From assembly GCF_018777395.1 (NCBI RefSeq), contig NZ_JAFJYC010000002.1, positions 617,415-681,414 of the forward strand: a stretch of DNA of 64,000 nt, written 5' to 3'. Below the pieces are notes generated by a model. The model ran no database searches. It worked only from the letters and a program-made list of their open reading frames with translations, and had not been told where the DNA came from. Positions 41,233-50,546 of this stretch are shown here, piece after piece; the stretch's first letter is position 1; each line of letters starts with the position of its first letter. Origin of the DNA: Candidatus Sodalis endolongispinus. Lineage in GTDB: Bacteria; Pseudomonadota; Gammaproteobacteria; Enterobacterales; Enterobacteriaceae. The position numbers were made by a program, and so were the translations under genes.

Positions 41233-42114
41233 TTAAGTTAACGAAGCACGCTGCCGCCGGTATTCTCTCGGAGAGTGATATCCCAGCGCGCTGTGCGGAT
41301 GGTTTTCATTGTAATGCGTGAACGCTGCTGCAAGGTTTCGCAGGGCTGTTCTCGCATCCGGTTTTGGCATGAACTCGATATAGTCTTCCTTCATCGTCTT
41401 CACGAACCGTTCGGCCATGCCATTGCTCTGCGGGCTGCTCACCGCTGTTGTGCAGGGCTCCAGATCCAGTTCTCTGGCGAACCTCTGCGTTTCATGCGCG
41501 GTATACGCTGAACCGTTGTCCGTCAACCACTGCACCGCTGTATCGGGTAACCTGTCGCCGAAGCGCTTTTCTACCGACATCAGCATCACATCCTGCACGG
41601 TCGAACTGTCGTAGCCTACAGTGCTCGCAGCCCAGTCTATGGCCTCTCTGTCGCAGCAGTCCAGTGCGAACGTGACCCGCAGTTTTTCACCGTTGTCGCA
41701 GCCGAACTCGAAGCCATCTGAACACCAGCGCATATCGCTTTCTGCCACCGCGATCCTGCCCTTATGCTCACGCCTCGGCCGCTCTGGTTTTCAATGTAAT
41801 AACAGCAGGTTATGCTCACACATGATCCTGTAAAGTCGTTTCGCATTTACCGGCGGCAGTCCCTCTGCGCGACGTTGTTTACACAGGATGCCCCACACCC
41901 GCCGATAGCCGTAGCTGGGCATATCGCTGATGATGTCGAGGATGTCCGACAGTATTTCAGCGTCTGCTTCGTCATTACGCCGGTTACAGCGCCTGTCCTG
42001 CCAGTCGGCAGAACGCTTAATCCGCAGTGACAGCGGCGCACGCGACCCGCTCATGGCGCGGCTGACCTGTGCTATTCCCCGGCCTTTGGCAACAAGGGCG
42101 CGTGCGCTATCCAT
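41233..42114 (-). pseudogene. IS orfB, DDE transposase split by TGA (copy A)
   Basis: IS2-type OrfB (integrase core). The first part ([21 protein letters not shown] ... YGYRRVWGILCKQ) stops at a TGA after LLLLH. The frame resumes with [19 protein letters not shown] and holds all three catalytic blocks: [10 protein letters not shown] (D), WLTDNGSAY (D) and [12 protein letters not shown] (E). Private changes: MLMSVEK and AMSGSRAP where the other copies have MLRSVEK and AMSVSRAP. The same TGA occurs in all three copies. Confidence 0.88.
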
Positions 42115-42467
42115 TTTCGTGACTGGCCGTACTCCACGGCTTCTTTTAGGATCTCAACCTCCATCGTCTTCTTACCCAGAAGGCGCTGGAGCTCCCGGAC
42201 CTGCTTCAATGCAGCTGCAAGCTCAGAGGCAGGAACAACGTCCTCCCCGGCAGCCACGGCAGTGAGGCTGCCTTCCTGATATTGCTTTTTCCACTTAAAC
42301 AGCAGGCTGGGCTGGATACCGTGCAGTCGTGCGAGATGGGAGACATTCATGCCGGGCTCCATCCTCTGCTGAATAATGGCCATTTTTTCCTGAGGAGTTT
42401 TACGTTTACGGACTTCTTGACCTAACAGGATCCCGGTCATATCAAAATTGGCGTTAGTGTTAGACAT
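42072..42467 (-). CDS. IS orfA, helix-turn-helix protein (copy A)
   Basis: 131 residues, IS3-family OrfA (HTH_8-type transposase DNA-binding subunit). It reads [44 protein letters not shown], then the leucine-zipper-like [29 protein letters not shown]. Three extra residues (VAA in [12 protein letters not shown]) distinguish it from copies B and C (SLTAGEDVV). Overlaps the orfB start by 43 bases in another frame, the layout used for frameshift fusion in this group. Confidence 0.9.
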   Translation of the reverse strand: MSNTNANFDMTGILLGQEVRKRKTPQEKMAIIQQRMEPGMNVSHLARLHGIQPSLLFKWKKQYQEGSLTAVAAGEDVVPASELAAALKQVRELQRLLGKKTMEVEILKEAVEYGQSRKWIAHAPLLPKAGE

Positions 42468-42635
42468 ATATTCAAGCCTATCTCTTATCTGGAGATACAG
42501 CTACTGTCTGCTGTTTCAGGGGGATAAATCACAAAATACATCCACATACCCAGCAGAAGGTACGGTCATTAAGCCCGTCGCACCGCCTTGCCGTGCATCT
42601 TGAAGTTTATTGAGTAGAAACGTTTGGCTAGAATG

Positions 42636-42941
42636 TCATGCCCAATCCCGCCGTCTACGTCCCGTAGTGGCACCGCCCAGCGATACACGCCGGTAGGATA
42701 AATCGACCGATACGTCGGAAATCACGTTAATTTGCACGTCCGCGCCGTAGGTAAAGCCACTTTTGTTCTCCGACGCATTGACTATTTCGCGTTTTTTGGT
42801 CGAGGAACATTCCATCAAAATAGTATAGTAAGCGCTGCTTTTGCTTTGGGTGATACCCGCCAGGGCGTAGAGTTTGCATCTCTCATCGATACGATACGTG
42901 GGGCCCACCATGATCGGGGAAGACCCTTGGTTGAACACCAA
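42636..42941 (-). pseudogene. Ail/OmpX-family outer-membrane protein fragment
   Basis: About 100 residues of an Ail/Lom/OmpX-type eight-stranded barrel. The recognisable parts are IMVGPTYRIDERCKLYALAGI (strand 5-6 region) and SGFTYGADVQINVISDVSVDLSYRR, which fits the YGAGVQxNP...VxxDxSYE pattern. The signal peptide and first strands are missing upstream, and the C-terminal strand ending in aromatic residues is not present (GGATTGRRRRDWA). It lies 100 bases from IS copy A, so deletion next to the IS is likely. Ail-type proteins mediate serum resistance or adhesion. Confidence 0.65.
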
Positions 42942-42953
42942 AGCAGGCCGGAG

Positions 42954-43586
42954 AAGCTTATGGCGTCTAGACTATTAAGATACCGTGTTGCAGCCATCCA
43001 GCGGCATCCCGAGCAGGGCCACAAACAGTTTCCGGTGATGATCCCGCTGCTCTTTTACCATGGCGCACCTCAATTTACCGTTACTCTGCCTGCTGGCTGA
43101 AGTGCTTTGCCGACCCAGAACTGGCAAAATCGGCCTATTACTAGGCATTCCCGCTGGTCGATATCACCAGCATACCGGATAACGAAATACTGTCCCACCG
43201 GCCTGTGGCACTGCTTGAGCTCATGCAAAAGCACATTCGCACCCGCGATATGCTTGAGCGGGCTGGCGATATTGCTCGCTTGTTAAATCATTGGGCGGTG
43301 CCAAAAGAACAGTTTTATAGTCTGATATACTATATTGCAGAGCGGGGAAATACTTCGGATCCTGAGCTGTTCCTGCAAGAAATCGCAGTCAAAGCAGTCG
43401 ATTATGAGGAGGACAGACATTATGACCATTGCAGAGCAACTAGAAGCTAAAGAAATGCAGGAAGGTCGTCAGGAAACGGCCATTAAACTTGCAAGAAAGT
43501 TCTTCGCGAATGGGGTTGATCGCTATACGGTTAAGCTCTCTACCGGCCTTTCCGATGAACAGTTAGACGCCCTGACCCGCCAGTAA
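42954..43586 (+). pseudogene. Rpn-family nuclease/transposase-like protein, frameshifted
   Basis: Remnant of a recombination-promoting nuclease (Rpn/YhgA-like, PD-(D/E)XK) gene. Pieces in three frames line up in order: LLRYRVAAIQRHPEQGHKQFPVMIPLLFYHG, then WLKCFADPELAKS and AFPLVDITSIPDNEILSHRPVALLELMQKHIRTRDMLE, LLNHWAVPKEQFYSLIYYIAERGNTSDPELFLQ, and the tail QLEAKEMQEGRQETAIKLARKF ending ALTRQ. There are at least two stops and one frameshift. The N-terminal nuclease core is missing. These genes are common in Sodalis and other enterics as scattered repeats. Confidence 0.75.
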
Positions 43587-43956
43587 TCCCTTACACCCTA
43601 ACCCGGCTCCCCGTCGGGGTTCGTTGTTCACAGGTTTATTTTTCATTGACGGAAGTTGAACACATGCCCGAGGCGCACAGGCCCGCGTCATATCTTGAGA
43701 ATGGCGGCAATGATGCTAACCGCTGCAGCGACCATCAACCCAAGCCGGATGGTCATTTGCATAACAAAAGACGAACAACTGTTCAGCGGACACAAGACTG
43801 AGTCGCAGGTCCTGGTGTACGACAGGAAGGTTAAAATAGGGCCTACTCTCGATGCCCCTACTCTCCGAACAGGCAAAATATTCCAAGTGAATATTTCAAA
43901 TCTATTCCAAGAACAGCTTTTGATAATCAGAAAACCATCGCATTCAGGCGTGCAGG
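43587..43956. other. Gap before tRNA-Ser
   Basis: About 370 bases. On the minus strand a frame at 43688-43876 ends in a hydrophobic segment (MTIRLGLMVAAAVSIIAAIL) followed by a lysine and stop, which could be the tail of a small membrane protein, but its N-terminal part has no clear family resemblance. No gene called. Confidence 0.4.
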
Positions 43957-44044
43957 TGGCGGAGGAGTAGAGATTCGAACTCTAGAACGCTTGCGCGTCG
44001 CCGGTTTTCAAGACCGGTGCCTTCAACCACTCGGCCACTCCTCC
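43957..44044 (-). tRNA. serT: tRNA-Ser (anticodon TGA)
   Basis: 88-nt class II tRNA with encoded CCA. The acceptor stem GGAGGAG pairs with CTCCTCC, the anticodon loop is CTTGAAA (anticodon TGA) closed by CCGGT/ACCGG, the long variable arm runs CGACGCGCAAGCGTTC, and the T loop is TTCGAAT. Reads UCA and UCG/UCU-type serine codons. In E. coli serT lies next to the yccA end of the same gene block, as here. Confidence 0.97.
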
Positions 44045-44260
44045 GCAACGAGGCGAACTATAAACAGAGTCGATCCGGTTGTAAAGAGCGTTTGCGCTAA
44101 TCGACTGAAAAATCGCCATTAGTCTCTTCACTAGCCGTTCTTTATTTGCCGGCGTTAGCGCTAATGCGTAAAGATGGGTAAAAGCCATAGGCGCAACGGC
44201 GGCAAGCCATTAGTATTGCATCAAATATTACTGGCACACCTTTATGATGAGAGGCAAATT

Positions 44261-44922
44261 ATGGATCGTTTGATTGCGACACCCTCGCGCAGGCATTCGC
44301 TCTTGAGCACCCACAAGGTGCTGCGCAATACCTATTTCCTGCTGTCGCTTACGCTGGCCTTTTCCGCGCTGACCGCCACCGCAAGCACGCTGCTAAGGCT
44401 GCCGGCGCCCGGTTTGATTCTGATGCTGGTCGGCTTTTACGGACTTCTGTTCCTGACCCACCGGCTGGCCAATAGTCCGGCAGGGATCCTCGCCACCTTC
44501 GCCCTGACCGGTTTTATGGGCTATACGCTGGGGCCGCTGCTGAGCATGCTGCTGGCGTCCGGCGCGGGGGACGTCATTATGCTGGCGTTGGGAGGCACGG
44601 CGGTGGTGTTCTTTTGCTGCTCGGCGTACGTTCTCACTCTACCCGCAAGGATATGTCCTTCCTGTCGGGAATGATGATGGCCGGCTTTGTGGTCCTGCTG
44701 GTCGCGGTCGTGGCTAATCTTTTTCTGCATATCCCGGCTTTGTCGCTGGCGATAAGCGTGATGTTTATTCTGTTTTTCTCCAGCGCGATTTCGTGGGAAA
44801 CCAGTAATATCATTCACGGCGGAGAGGCAAACTATATCCGCGCCACCGTCAGTCTCTATGTATCGCTGTACAACATTTTTGTCAGCCTGCTGAGCATCTT
44901 CGTCGGCATGCGCAGCAACTGA
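44261..44922 (+). pseudogene. yccA: YccA (FtsH modulator, Bax-inhibitor-1 family), 2-bp insertion
   Basis: Seven-membrane-segment inner-membrane protein that in E. coli binds the FtsH protease. ATG 44261 follows GAGAGGC and gives [26 protein letters not shown]. After [10 protein letters not shown] an extra CT (ctcactctacccgc for ctcactacccgc, near 44640) shifts the frame, ending at 44674. The rest ([17 protein letters not shown] ... [19 protein letters not shown]) continues to 44922. The only lesion is this dinucleotide duplication. The product would lose its last three membrane segments. Confidence 0.92.
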
Positions 44923-45067
44923 TACCACGCCCTTTCCCAGGCCCCGCCCAGGGTCGCGTCGGCATTCTCTTTTTTTGCCGCCGCGTTCCCGGCGGGGTTT
45001 GATGTTTTCTGACCTGCAAATTTGCTATGCTCCATTTATCCGATAATTATCAGCCGGACAGGAATTG

Positions 45068-45394
45068 ATGGAGTTTAACGGCACTGAAATCAGTACCGAT
45101 GCGCAGGGGTATTTGACCCGCCCGCAGGACTGGTCCGAAGCGTTGGCGGGAGAAATCGCCCGCCGCGAAGGTATCACCCTTAGCGAAGCCCACTGGCAGG
45201 TGATACACTTCGTGCGCGCGTTTTATTTACAATACAATACGTCGCCGGCGGTGCGAATGCTGGTAAAGGCCATGGCACAGGCCTACGGCGAAGAGAAAGG
45301 GAATAGCCGTTACCTTTTCCGTTTGTTTCCAGAGGGTCCCGCCAAGCAGGCAACGAAAATCGCTGGCCTGCCCAAGCCGGTGAAATGCCTGTAG
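45068..45394 (+). CDS. tusE: Sulfurtransferase TusE
   Basis: Intact 108-residue protein of the DsrC/TusE family. It takes sulfur from TusBCD and passes it to MnmA for 2-thiouridine at tRNA wobble position 34. Conserved [33 protein letters not shown] and, at the end, the penultimate cysteine KPVKCL that carries the persulfide. ATG 45068 has AGGA upstream; an in-frame TTG one codon earlier is less likely. It keeps its E. coli position between yccA and acyP. Confidence 0.95.
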   Translation: MEFNGTEISTDAQGYLTRPQDWSEALAGEIARREGITLSEAHWQVIHFVRAFYLQYNTSPAVRMLVKAMAQAYGEEKGNSRYLFRLFPEGPAKQATKIAGLPKPVKCL

Positions 45395-45429
45395 CGACCA
45401 AACAGTACGGTATCGTATTTCACCCCCGC

Positions 45430-45525
45430 GCGCCGCGCCGGCAGCGGCGCGCAGTCCATCATCGCGGCGCGGCAGCTCATCGGCGTGGCAGTTCATCGCC
45501 CCGGCGCGGTCAGCGGCACATCATC
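45430..45525. repeat. Degenerate GC-rich repeat, about 20-bp units
   Basis: Four to five imperfect units of the form gcggcgcggcagctcatc (for example gcggcgcgcagtccatcatc, gcggcgcggcagctcatc, gcgtggcagttcatcgcc) between tusE and acyP. No coding support. Confidence 0.5.
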
Positions 45526-45618
45526 CCATACTGCAATTAACACCACGGGCCGCACTGCGCGTCGGCAGCAGCCCACGCCACAACATTGGCATACCCGGCC
45601 ACGAAGCGCTGACGGGCG

Positions 45619-45903
45619 TTAATAGCGGATGGAAAAGCCGCTGAAATCCCCCACGCTACCATTGCGCGGTTCGGTAAGGACTTTATCCACCCGAGCATGA
45701 ACCGGCCCGCCCTGGCGTAGCCAGTGCAGCAGTTTTTCCACTTGCGCACTTTCGCCGCAGGCCACAACTTCGACGCTGCCGTCATCCTGATTGCGGACAT
45801 AACCGCTTAGCCACTGAAGTTTTGCCTGATGTTGTGTGGCGTAGCGAAAACCAACACACTGTACCTGCCCATGGACCCAGGCTGCCGTACATATCATCGT
45901 CAT
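45619..45903 (-). CDS. acyP: Acylphosphatase
   Basis: Intact 94-residue enzyme hydrolysing carboxyl-phosphate bonds. The catalytic Arg is in GFRYATQ and the catalytic Asn in [16 protein letters not shown]. The phosphate-binding loop reads VQCVGFRY where nearly all family members have VQGVGFRY, so a loop glycine is replaced by cysteine. AGGAGGAAACG precedes ATG 45903. Convergent with tusE and divergent from rlmI, as in E. coli (YccX). Confidence 0.93.
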   Translation of the reverse strand: MTMICTAAWVHGQVQCVGFRYATQHQAKLQWLSGYVRNQDDGSVEVVACGESAQVEKLLHWLRQGGPVHARVDKVLTEPRNGSVGDFSGFSIRY

Positions 45904-45990
45904 CGTTTCCTCCTGCCGAACGGCGTAGGTTGCTTTTCAGCGCGCTTATTCGCAAAATGGCGCTCTTTGGCCTGATTTTAGCATACTTTT

Positions 45991-47187
45991 ATGATGACAA
46001 AACGTCTATTTATGGCACGCGGCCGTGAGAAATTGCTCATGCGGCACCATCCTTGGGTCTTCTCCGGTGCGGTAGGCCGGTTGGAAGGGAAAGCCCAGCC
46101 GGGTGAAACCATCGACATTTGCGATGACAAAGGCCGCTGGCTGGCGCGGGGCGCCTGGTCACCTCAGTCGCAAATCCGCGCCAGGGTATGGAGCTTCAAT
46201 CCCGACGAGCAGATTGATGTCGAGTTTTTCGTCCGCCGGTTGACGGTTGCGCAGCGTCTGCGTACGTTACTGGCGGCGCGGGACGGTTTAGATGGCTACC
46301 GCCTTATTGCAGGCGAATCGGATGGGTTACCCGGCATTACTCTCGATCGCTACGGTGATTTCTTGGTGGTACAGTTGCTGTCGTCTGCCGGCGCCGAATT
46401 TCAACGTGGCACGTTGTTAGCGGCACTGTAACGCTGCTATCCCGATTGCTCAATTTACGATCGTTCCGACGTCGCGGTGCGCAAGAAGAAAGGGTTAAAG
46501 ATAACCCACGGCGTTATTAGTGGCGCCACACCGCCAGACTTACTGCCAATCCGTGAACATGATATGTCGTCATTGGTGGATATTGCCCAGGGCCACAAGA
46601 CCGGTTTCTACCTCGATCAGCGCGATAGCCGTCTGGCTGCCCGTAAGTACGCCGCCGGGCGTAGGGTGCTTAACTGTTTTAGCTACACCGGCGCGTTCTC
46701 CGTGTCGGTATTAAAGGGAAACTGCCGGGAGGTGATAAGCGTTGATACCTCGCAACAGGCGTTGGACGTAGCGCAGCAAAACCTGGTGTTAAACCAGTTG
46801 GACTCATCACGCGCGCGCTTCGTCATGGATGATGTTTTTCAGTTGCTGCGACGCTACCGCGAGGAGGGAGAGCAGTTTGATATGATTATCCTCGACCCCC
46901 CTAAATTTGTGGAAAATAAAAATCAGTTGGCCAGCGCGTGCCGCGGCTATAAAGATATCAACATGCTGGCGCTGCAGCTGCTAGCGCCAGAGGGGGTGCT
47001 GCTAAGCTTTTCCTGCTCCGGCCTGATGTCTACCGATCTGTTTCAAAAAATCCTGGCGGATGCGGCCCTCGATGCCGGCCGCGAGATTCAGTTTATTGAA
47101 CAGTTTCGCCAGGCCGCCGATCACCCGGTGGCCGGCGCCTACCCCGAAGGACTGTATTTAAAGGGATTTGCCTGTCGGGCCGGTTAA
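45991..47187 (+). pseudogene. rlmI: 23S rRNA m5C1962 methyltransferase RlmI, one nonsense codon
   Basis: Two-domain methyltransferase: N-terminal PUA ([22 protein letters not shown]), linker domain, then Rossmann domain. A TAA at 46429-46431 follows GTLLAAL, where E. coli has [19 protein letters not shown], so CAA or CAG to TAA. The frame goes on with [55 protein letters not shown] (SAM site), [13 protein letters not shown] and the catalytic cysteine in [11 protein letters not shown]. Everything but one codon is intact. Confidence 0.93.
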
Positions 47188-47269
47188 ATTGTGTTCTGTC
47201 ACCTTGATTTCCCCCGGGCCTCCCCCATATTAAGTGTAAGGCATAATTTTCACTGGAGGTCTTATGATT

Positions 47270-47284
47270 GCCAGCAAATTTGGC
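47270..47284. repeat. hspQ: 15-bp direct repeat, left side of IS copy B
   Basis: GCCAGCAAATTTGGC ends directly at the IS terminal TGATC. The same 15 bases follow the other IS end at 48612-48626. Read as a target-site duplication in hspQ codons 3-7. Confidence 0.92.
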
Positions 47285-47321
47285 TGATCTTGCCCCGCCA
47301 TCTCCGTACAGCTTTTGTATC

Positions 47322-48203
47322 TTAAGTTAACGAAGCCCGCTGCCGCCGGTATTCTCTCGGAGAATGATATCCCAGCGCGCTGTGCGGATGGTTTTCATTG
47401 TAATGCGTGAACGCTGCTGCAAGGTTTCGCAGGGCTGTTCTCGCATCCGGTTTTGGCATGAACTCGATATAGTCTTCCTTCATCGTCTTCACGAACCGTT
47501 CGGCCATGCCATTGCTCTGCGGGCTGCTCACCGCTGTTGTGCAGGGCTCCAGATCCAGTTCTCTGGCGAACCTCTGCGTTTCATGCGCGGTATACGCTGA
47601 ACCGTTGTCCGTCAACCACTGCACCGCTGTATCGGGTAACCTGTCGCCGAAGCGCTTTTCTACCGACCTCAGCATCACATCCTGCACGGTCGAACTGTCG
47701 TAGCCTACAGTGCTCGCAGCCCAGTCTATGGCCTCTCTGTCGCAGCAGTCCAGTGCGAACGTGACCCGCAGTTTTTCACCGTTGTCGCAGCCGAACTCGA
47801 AGCCATCTGAACACCAGCGCATATCGCTTTCTGCCACCGCGATCCTGCCCTTATGCTCACGCCTCGGCCGCTCTGGTTTTCAATGTAATAACAGCAGGTT
47901 ATGCTCACACATGATCCTGTAAAGTCGTTTCGCATTTACCGGCGGCAGTCCCTCTGCGCGACGTTGTTTACACAGGATGCCCCACACCCGCCGATAGCCG
48001 TAGCTGGGCATATCGCTGATGATGTCGAGGATGTCCGACAGTATTTCAGCGTCTGCTTCGTCATTACGCCGGTTACAGCGCCTGTCCTGCCAGTCGGCAG
48101 AACGCTTAATCCGCAGTGACAGCGGCGCACGCGACACGCTCATGGCGCGGCTGACCTGTGCTATTCCCCGGCCTTTGGCAACAAGGGCGCGTGCGCTATC
48201 CAT
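47322..48203 (-). pseudogene. IS orfB, DDE transposase split by TGA (copy B)
   Basis: Same split as in copies A and C: TGA after LLLLH, then [12 protein letters not shown] and the complete catalytic D-D-E region ending [11 protein letters not shown]. No additional lesions relative to copy C. Confidence 0.88.
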
Positions 48204-48547
48204 TTTCGTGACTGGCCGTACTCCACGGCTTCTTTTAGGATCTCAACCTCCATCGTCTTCTTACCCAGAAGGCGCTGGAGCTCCCGGACCTGCTTCAATG
48301 CAGCTGCAAGCTCAGAGGCAGGAACAACGTCCTCCCCGGCAGTGAGGCTGCCTTCCTGATATTGCTTTTTCCACTTAAACAGCAGGCTGGGCTGGATACC
48401 GTGCAGTCGTGCGAGATGGGAGACATTCATGCCGGGCTCCATCCTCTGCTGAATAATGGCCATTTTTTCCTGAGGAGTTTTACGTTTACGGACTTCTTGA
48501 CCTAACGGGATCCCGGTCATATCAAAATTGGCGTTAGTGTTAGACAT
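48161..48547 (-). CDS. IS orfA, helix-turn-helix protein (copy B)
   Basis: 128 residues, same as in copy C apart from [11 protein letters not shown] around [21 protein letters not shown], followed by a leucine-repeat helix. Overlaps orfB. Confidence 0.9.
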   Translation of the reverse strand: MSNTNANFDMTGIPLGQEVRKRKTPQEKMAIIQQRMEPGMNVSHLARLHGIQPSLLFKWKKQYQEGSLTAGEDVVPASELAAALKQVRELQRLLGKKTMEVEILKEAVEYGQSRKWIAHAPLLPKAGE

Positions 48548-48611
48548 ATATTCAAGCCTATCTCTTATCTGGAGATACAGCTACTGTCTGCTGTTTCAGG
48601 GGGATAAATCA

Positions 48612-48626
48612 GCCAGCAAATTTGGC
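48612..48626. repeat. hspQ: 15-bp direct repeat, right side of IS copy B
   Basis: Second copy of GCCAGCAAATTTGGC, in the hspQ reading frame. Confidence 0.92.
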
Positions 48627-48923
48627 ATAGGGCAGCAGGTTCGGCATAAACTGCTGGGGTACCTGGTGGTGATTATCGACGTGGATCCGGAATACGCCCT
48701 GGAGAAGCCTTCGCTGGATGACATCGCGGCTGACGATAGCTTGCGTACCGCTCCCTGGTATCATGTGGTTATGGAAGATGAAGAGGGAAAACCGGTGCAC
48801 ACCTATCTGGCGGAAGCGCAGCTGGGATATGAATCCTTTCCCGTCCATCCCGAACAACCAACGCTTGATGAATTGGCTGAGTCAATTCGATTGCAGCTGC
48901 AGGCGCCGCGCCTGCGAAATTAA

Positions 48924-49232
48924 ACATCACGGCTGCGCGCAATCGCGCAGCTGGTTCTCATCTCTTCTGTGCGCTTAGGCCAAACCCGTACGTCAGGGGC
49001 TAACACAGTTTATACTTTACTCGGCGCGCCCGCTGCTGCCACGCGCTGATGCCATACCCGGCACACCTGTTGCCATCCTATGCCGGCGCCATCTCCGTTG
49101 CCACTCGGTGCCGATGCCCTATCCGGCGCGCCCGCTGCTGCCACGCGCAAAATTCAGCTAATGCCGGTGTGACGCTTAGGGAGAAGCATGTCTGGCTCGG
49201 GTTTCACTTGTCAGCCGCGATCATTGGTCCAG
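48924..49232. other. Repeat-bearing gap between hspQ and yccU
   Basis: A 25-base sequence beginning cggcgcgcccgctgctgcc occurs at 49022 and again at 49124, each within diverged copies of a roughly 100-bp unit (gatgccatacccggc and gatgccctatccggc). No gene recognised. Confidence 0.55.
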
Positions 49233-49635
49233 TCAGAGGCGCGGGATTTCAATTTCCGGACAGCGGTCCATCACCACTTTCATTCCCACGTTTTTCGCCA
49301 GCACCGCCGCCTGTTCATTGATAATCCCCAACTGCAGCCACAAAACGCCGGCATCAATGGCAATCGCTTCCTGCGTCAGATCGTACACCGCCTCAGCACG
49401 GCGGAAGACATCCACCATATCGATTTTGGCGGGGATCTCGGCCAAGGTGCCGTACACGGTTTGCCCCAGAATGGTTTTCCCTGCTAATGCCGGATTCACC
49501 GGGTACACCCGGTAGCCACGGGCCAATAAATAGGCCATCACGCCGTGGCTGGTCCGGGCCGGATTATCGCTGGCGCCCACCCAGGGCGATGGTCTTCACG
49601 GTTTGAAGAATGTCGCTGATCTCAGCGTCTGTCAT
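49233..49635 (-). pseudogene. yccU: CoA-binding protein YccU, +1 frameshift near the start
   Basis: Small Rossmann-fold CoA-binding-domain protein of unknown role. ATG 49635 gives MTDAEISDILQTVKTIALGG, then one extra G (ctgggtgggcgcc where ctggtgggcgcc is expected, near 49575) shifts the frame to an early stop. The remaining protein is open in the next frame: MGASDNPARTSHGVMAYLLARGY, KIDMVDVFRRAEAVYDL, WLQLGIINEQAAVLAKNVGM, MDRCPEIEIPRL. Single lesion in a G run. Confidence 0.9.
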
Positions 49636-49814
49636 GGCGGCTCTCCGCAAGGAAAAGGTGTTTTAAGTGTATACCACCCGGTGAAAAACATCTTTCTTCA
49701 GTGGAAATCAAAAATATCAAAATAAAAATAAGTGTGACTAAATGATACAAAATTATTATGATTGTAATATATAGATAATGAATTATTCTGCTTACGTTCT
49801 GAAAAGGTGAGATA

Positions 49815-50459
49815 ATGAATTTCCTGCGCGTCCTGGTTATGGGGTTAAGCATCTTAACCGGGTTTCCCGTGATGGCGACAACGCTGCAACTCCCTGAAGA
49901 ACTTGAACTGTTAATCGTCGATGGTAAAGCGCTGGGCAGCTCTCTTCTGCGCGGCGCCAGCAGTTTGGAACTGGAGCAAGGCCATCATCAGCTTGTCTTT
50001 ACCCTGGTGCAACCCACGACTGACGGTAAAGGCAATCTTTCGTCGTCCTGCAGCGCGCTCTATATCGTCATCGGCTTTAGCACGGGCAAGGCGCGACGGC
50101 TGCGATTTGTGTTGCCCCCGTTGGCTAACCGTGCCGAGGGCGAACGTTTTTGCCTTCAGCCGCTGATCGGCCTGCAGGATCAAGACCAGAAACCGCTACC
50201 AGTCAGCGTCAGCCGGCTCGATGCTGACAAAAACAGTTTACTGCCCGCGCTGGAGCAATATAACCGCCGTCATGGACCGACGGTGCCGGCGCCTCGTCCG
50301 GCGAAATCCACCGTCAGTCCTCCGTTCACCAGTTCAGCCAGCGGACACGCGGAACAAATTCTGCGGTTCTGGTTTTTGCAGGCCGATTCGGCCAGCCGGG
50401 AACGTTTTCTTGACTGGGTGCGTCAACGACACGCAACCTCCACGGCGGAGGCAAAATAA
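49815..50459 (+). CDS. yccT: YccT family protein (DUF2057), secreted
   Basis: Intact 214-residue protein. Residues 1-21 form a signal peptide (MNFLRVLVMGLSILTGFPVMA, cleavage after VMA). The mature N-terminal half, TLQLPEELELLIVDGKALGSSLLRGASSLELEQGHHQLVF, is typical of DUF2057. A proline/serine-rich linker (TVPAPRPAKSTVSPPFTSS) leads to a C-terminal helix, FWFLQADSASRERFLDWVRQ. In Salmonella the homologue (CsgI) was reported to affect curli; I infer only a periplasmic location here. Adjacent to mgsA as in E. coli. Confidence 0.92.
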   Translation: MNFLRVLVMGLSILTGFPVMATTLQLPEELELLIVDGKALGSSLLRGASSLELEQGHHQLVFTLVQPTTDGKGNLSSSCSALYIVIGFSTGKARRLRFVLPPLANRAEGERFCLQPLIGLQDQDQKPLPVSVSRLDADKNSLLPALEQYNRRHGPTVPAPRPAKSTVSPPFTSSASGHAEQILRFWFLQADSASRERFLDWVRQRHATSTAEAK

Positions 50460-50546
50460 ACCGCCCTTTTTTATCGATTTACCGGTTTATCTCTTTGCAG
50501 TGAAACAGAGTTTTAGTAGTCTATAGTCAGACTTAAGGAACTGGAC

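Larger units (their letters stand above)
41196..42531 (-). mobile_element. IS3-family (IS2-group) insertion sequence, copy A
   Basis: 1336 bp, ends TGATCTTGCCCC and (reverse) TGATTTATCCCC. It contains orfA and a split orfB. It is 9 bp longer than the other two copies because of an extra 9 bp in orfA. The flanks (ccagt on the left, caaaa on the right) do not match, so this copy probably lies at a recombination or deletion point. Left neighbour: galF stub. Right neighbour: fragment of an Ail-like gene. Confidence 0.93.
47285..48611 (-). mobile_element. IS3-family (IS2-group) insertion sequence, copy B
   Basis: 1327 bp inside hspQ, opposite to its direction. Ends are the same as in copies A and C. 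Nearly identical in sequence to the other copies; single-residue differences only (for example LGQEV context GIPLGQEV for GILLGQEV in orfA). Flanked by perfect 15-bp direct repeats, the only copy here with matching flanks. Confidence 0.95.
47264..48923 (+). pseudogene. hspQ: Heat-shock protein HspQ interrupted by an insertion sequence
   Basis: HspQ is a small protein (about 105 residues) that binds hemimethylated DNA and in E. coli is also a Lon specificity factor. ATG 47264 follows GGAGG and encodes MIASKFG, then the IS begins. Past the IS the gene repeats GCC AGC AAA TTT GGC and continues [29 protein letters not shown] ... [21 protein letters not shown] ... LQAPRLRN to 48923. If the IS and one copy of the 15-bp repeat were removed the coding frame would be exactly restored. 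No other lesion, so the insertion is recent. Confidence 0.95.

Noticed and set aside
41196..48611. Copies A and B as the two ends of a composite transposon
   Set aside because: They are in the same orientation, but the DNA between them (tRNA-Ser to hspQ) is ordinary backbone, and only copy B has matching flanks.
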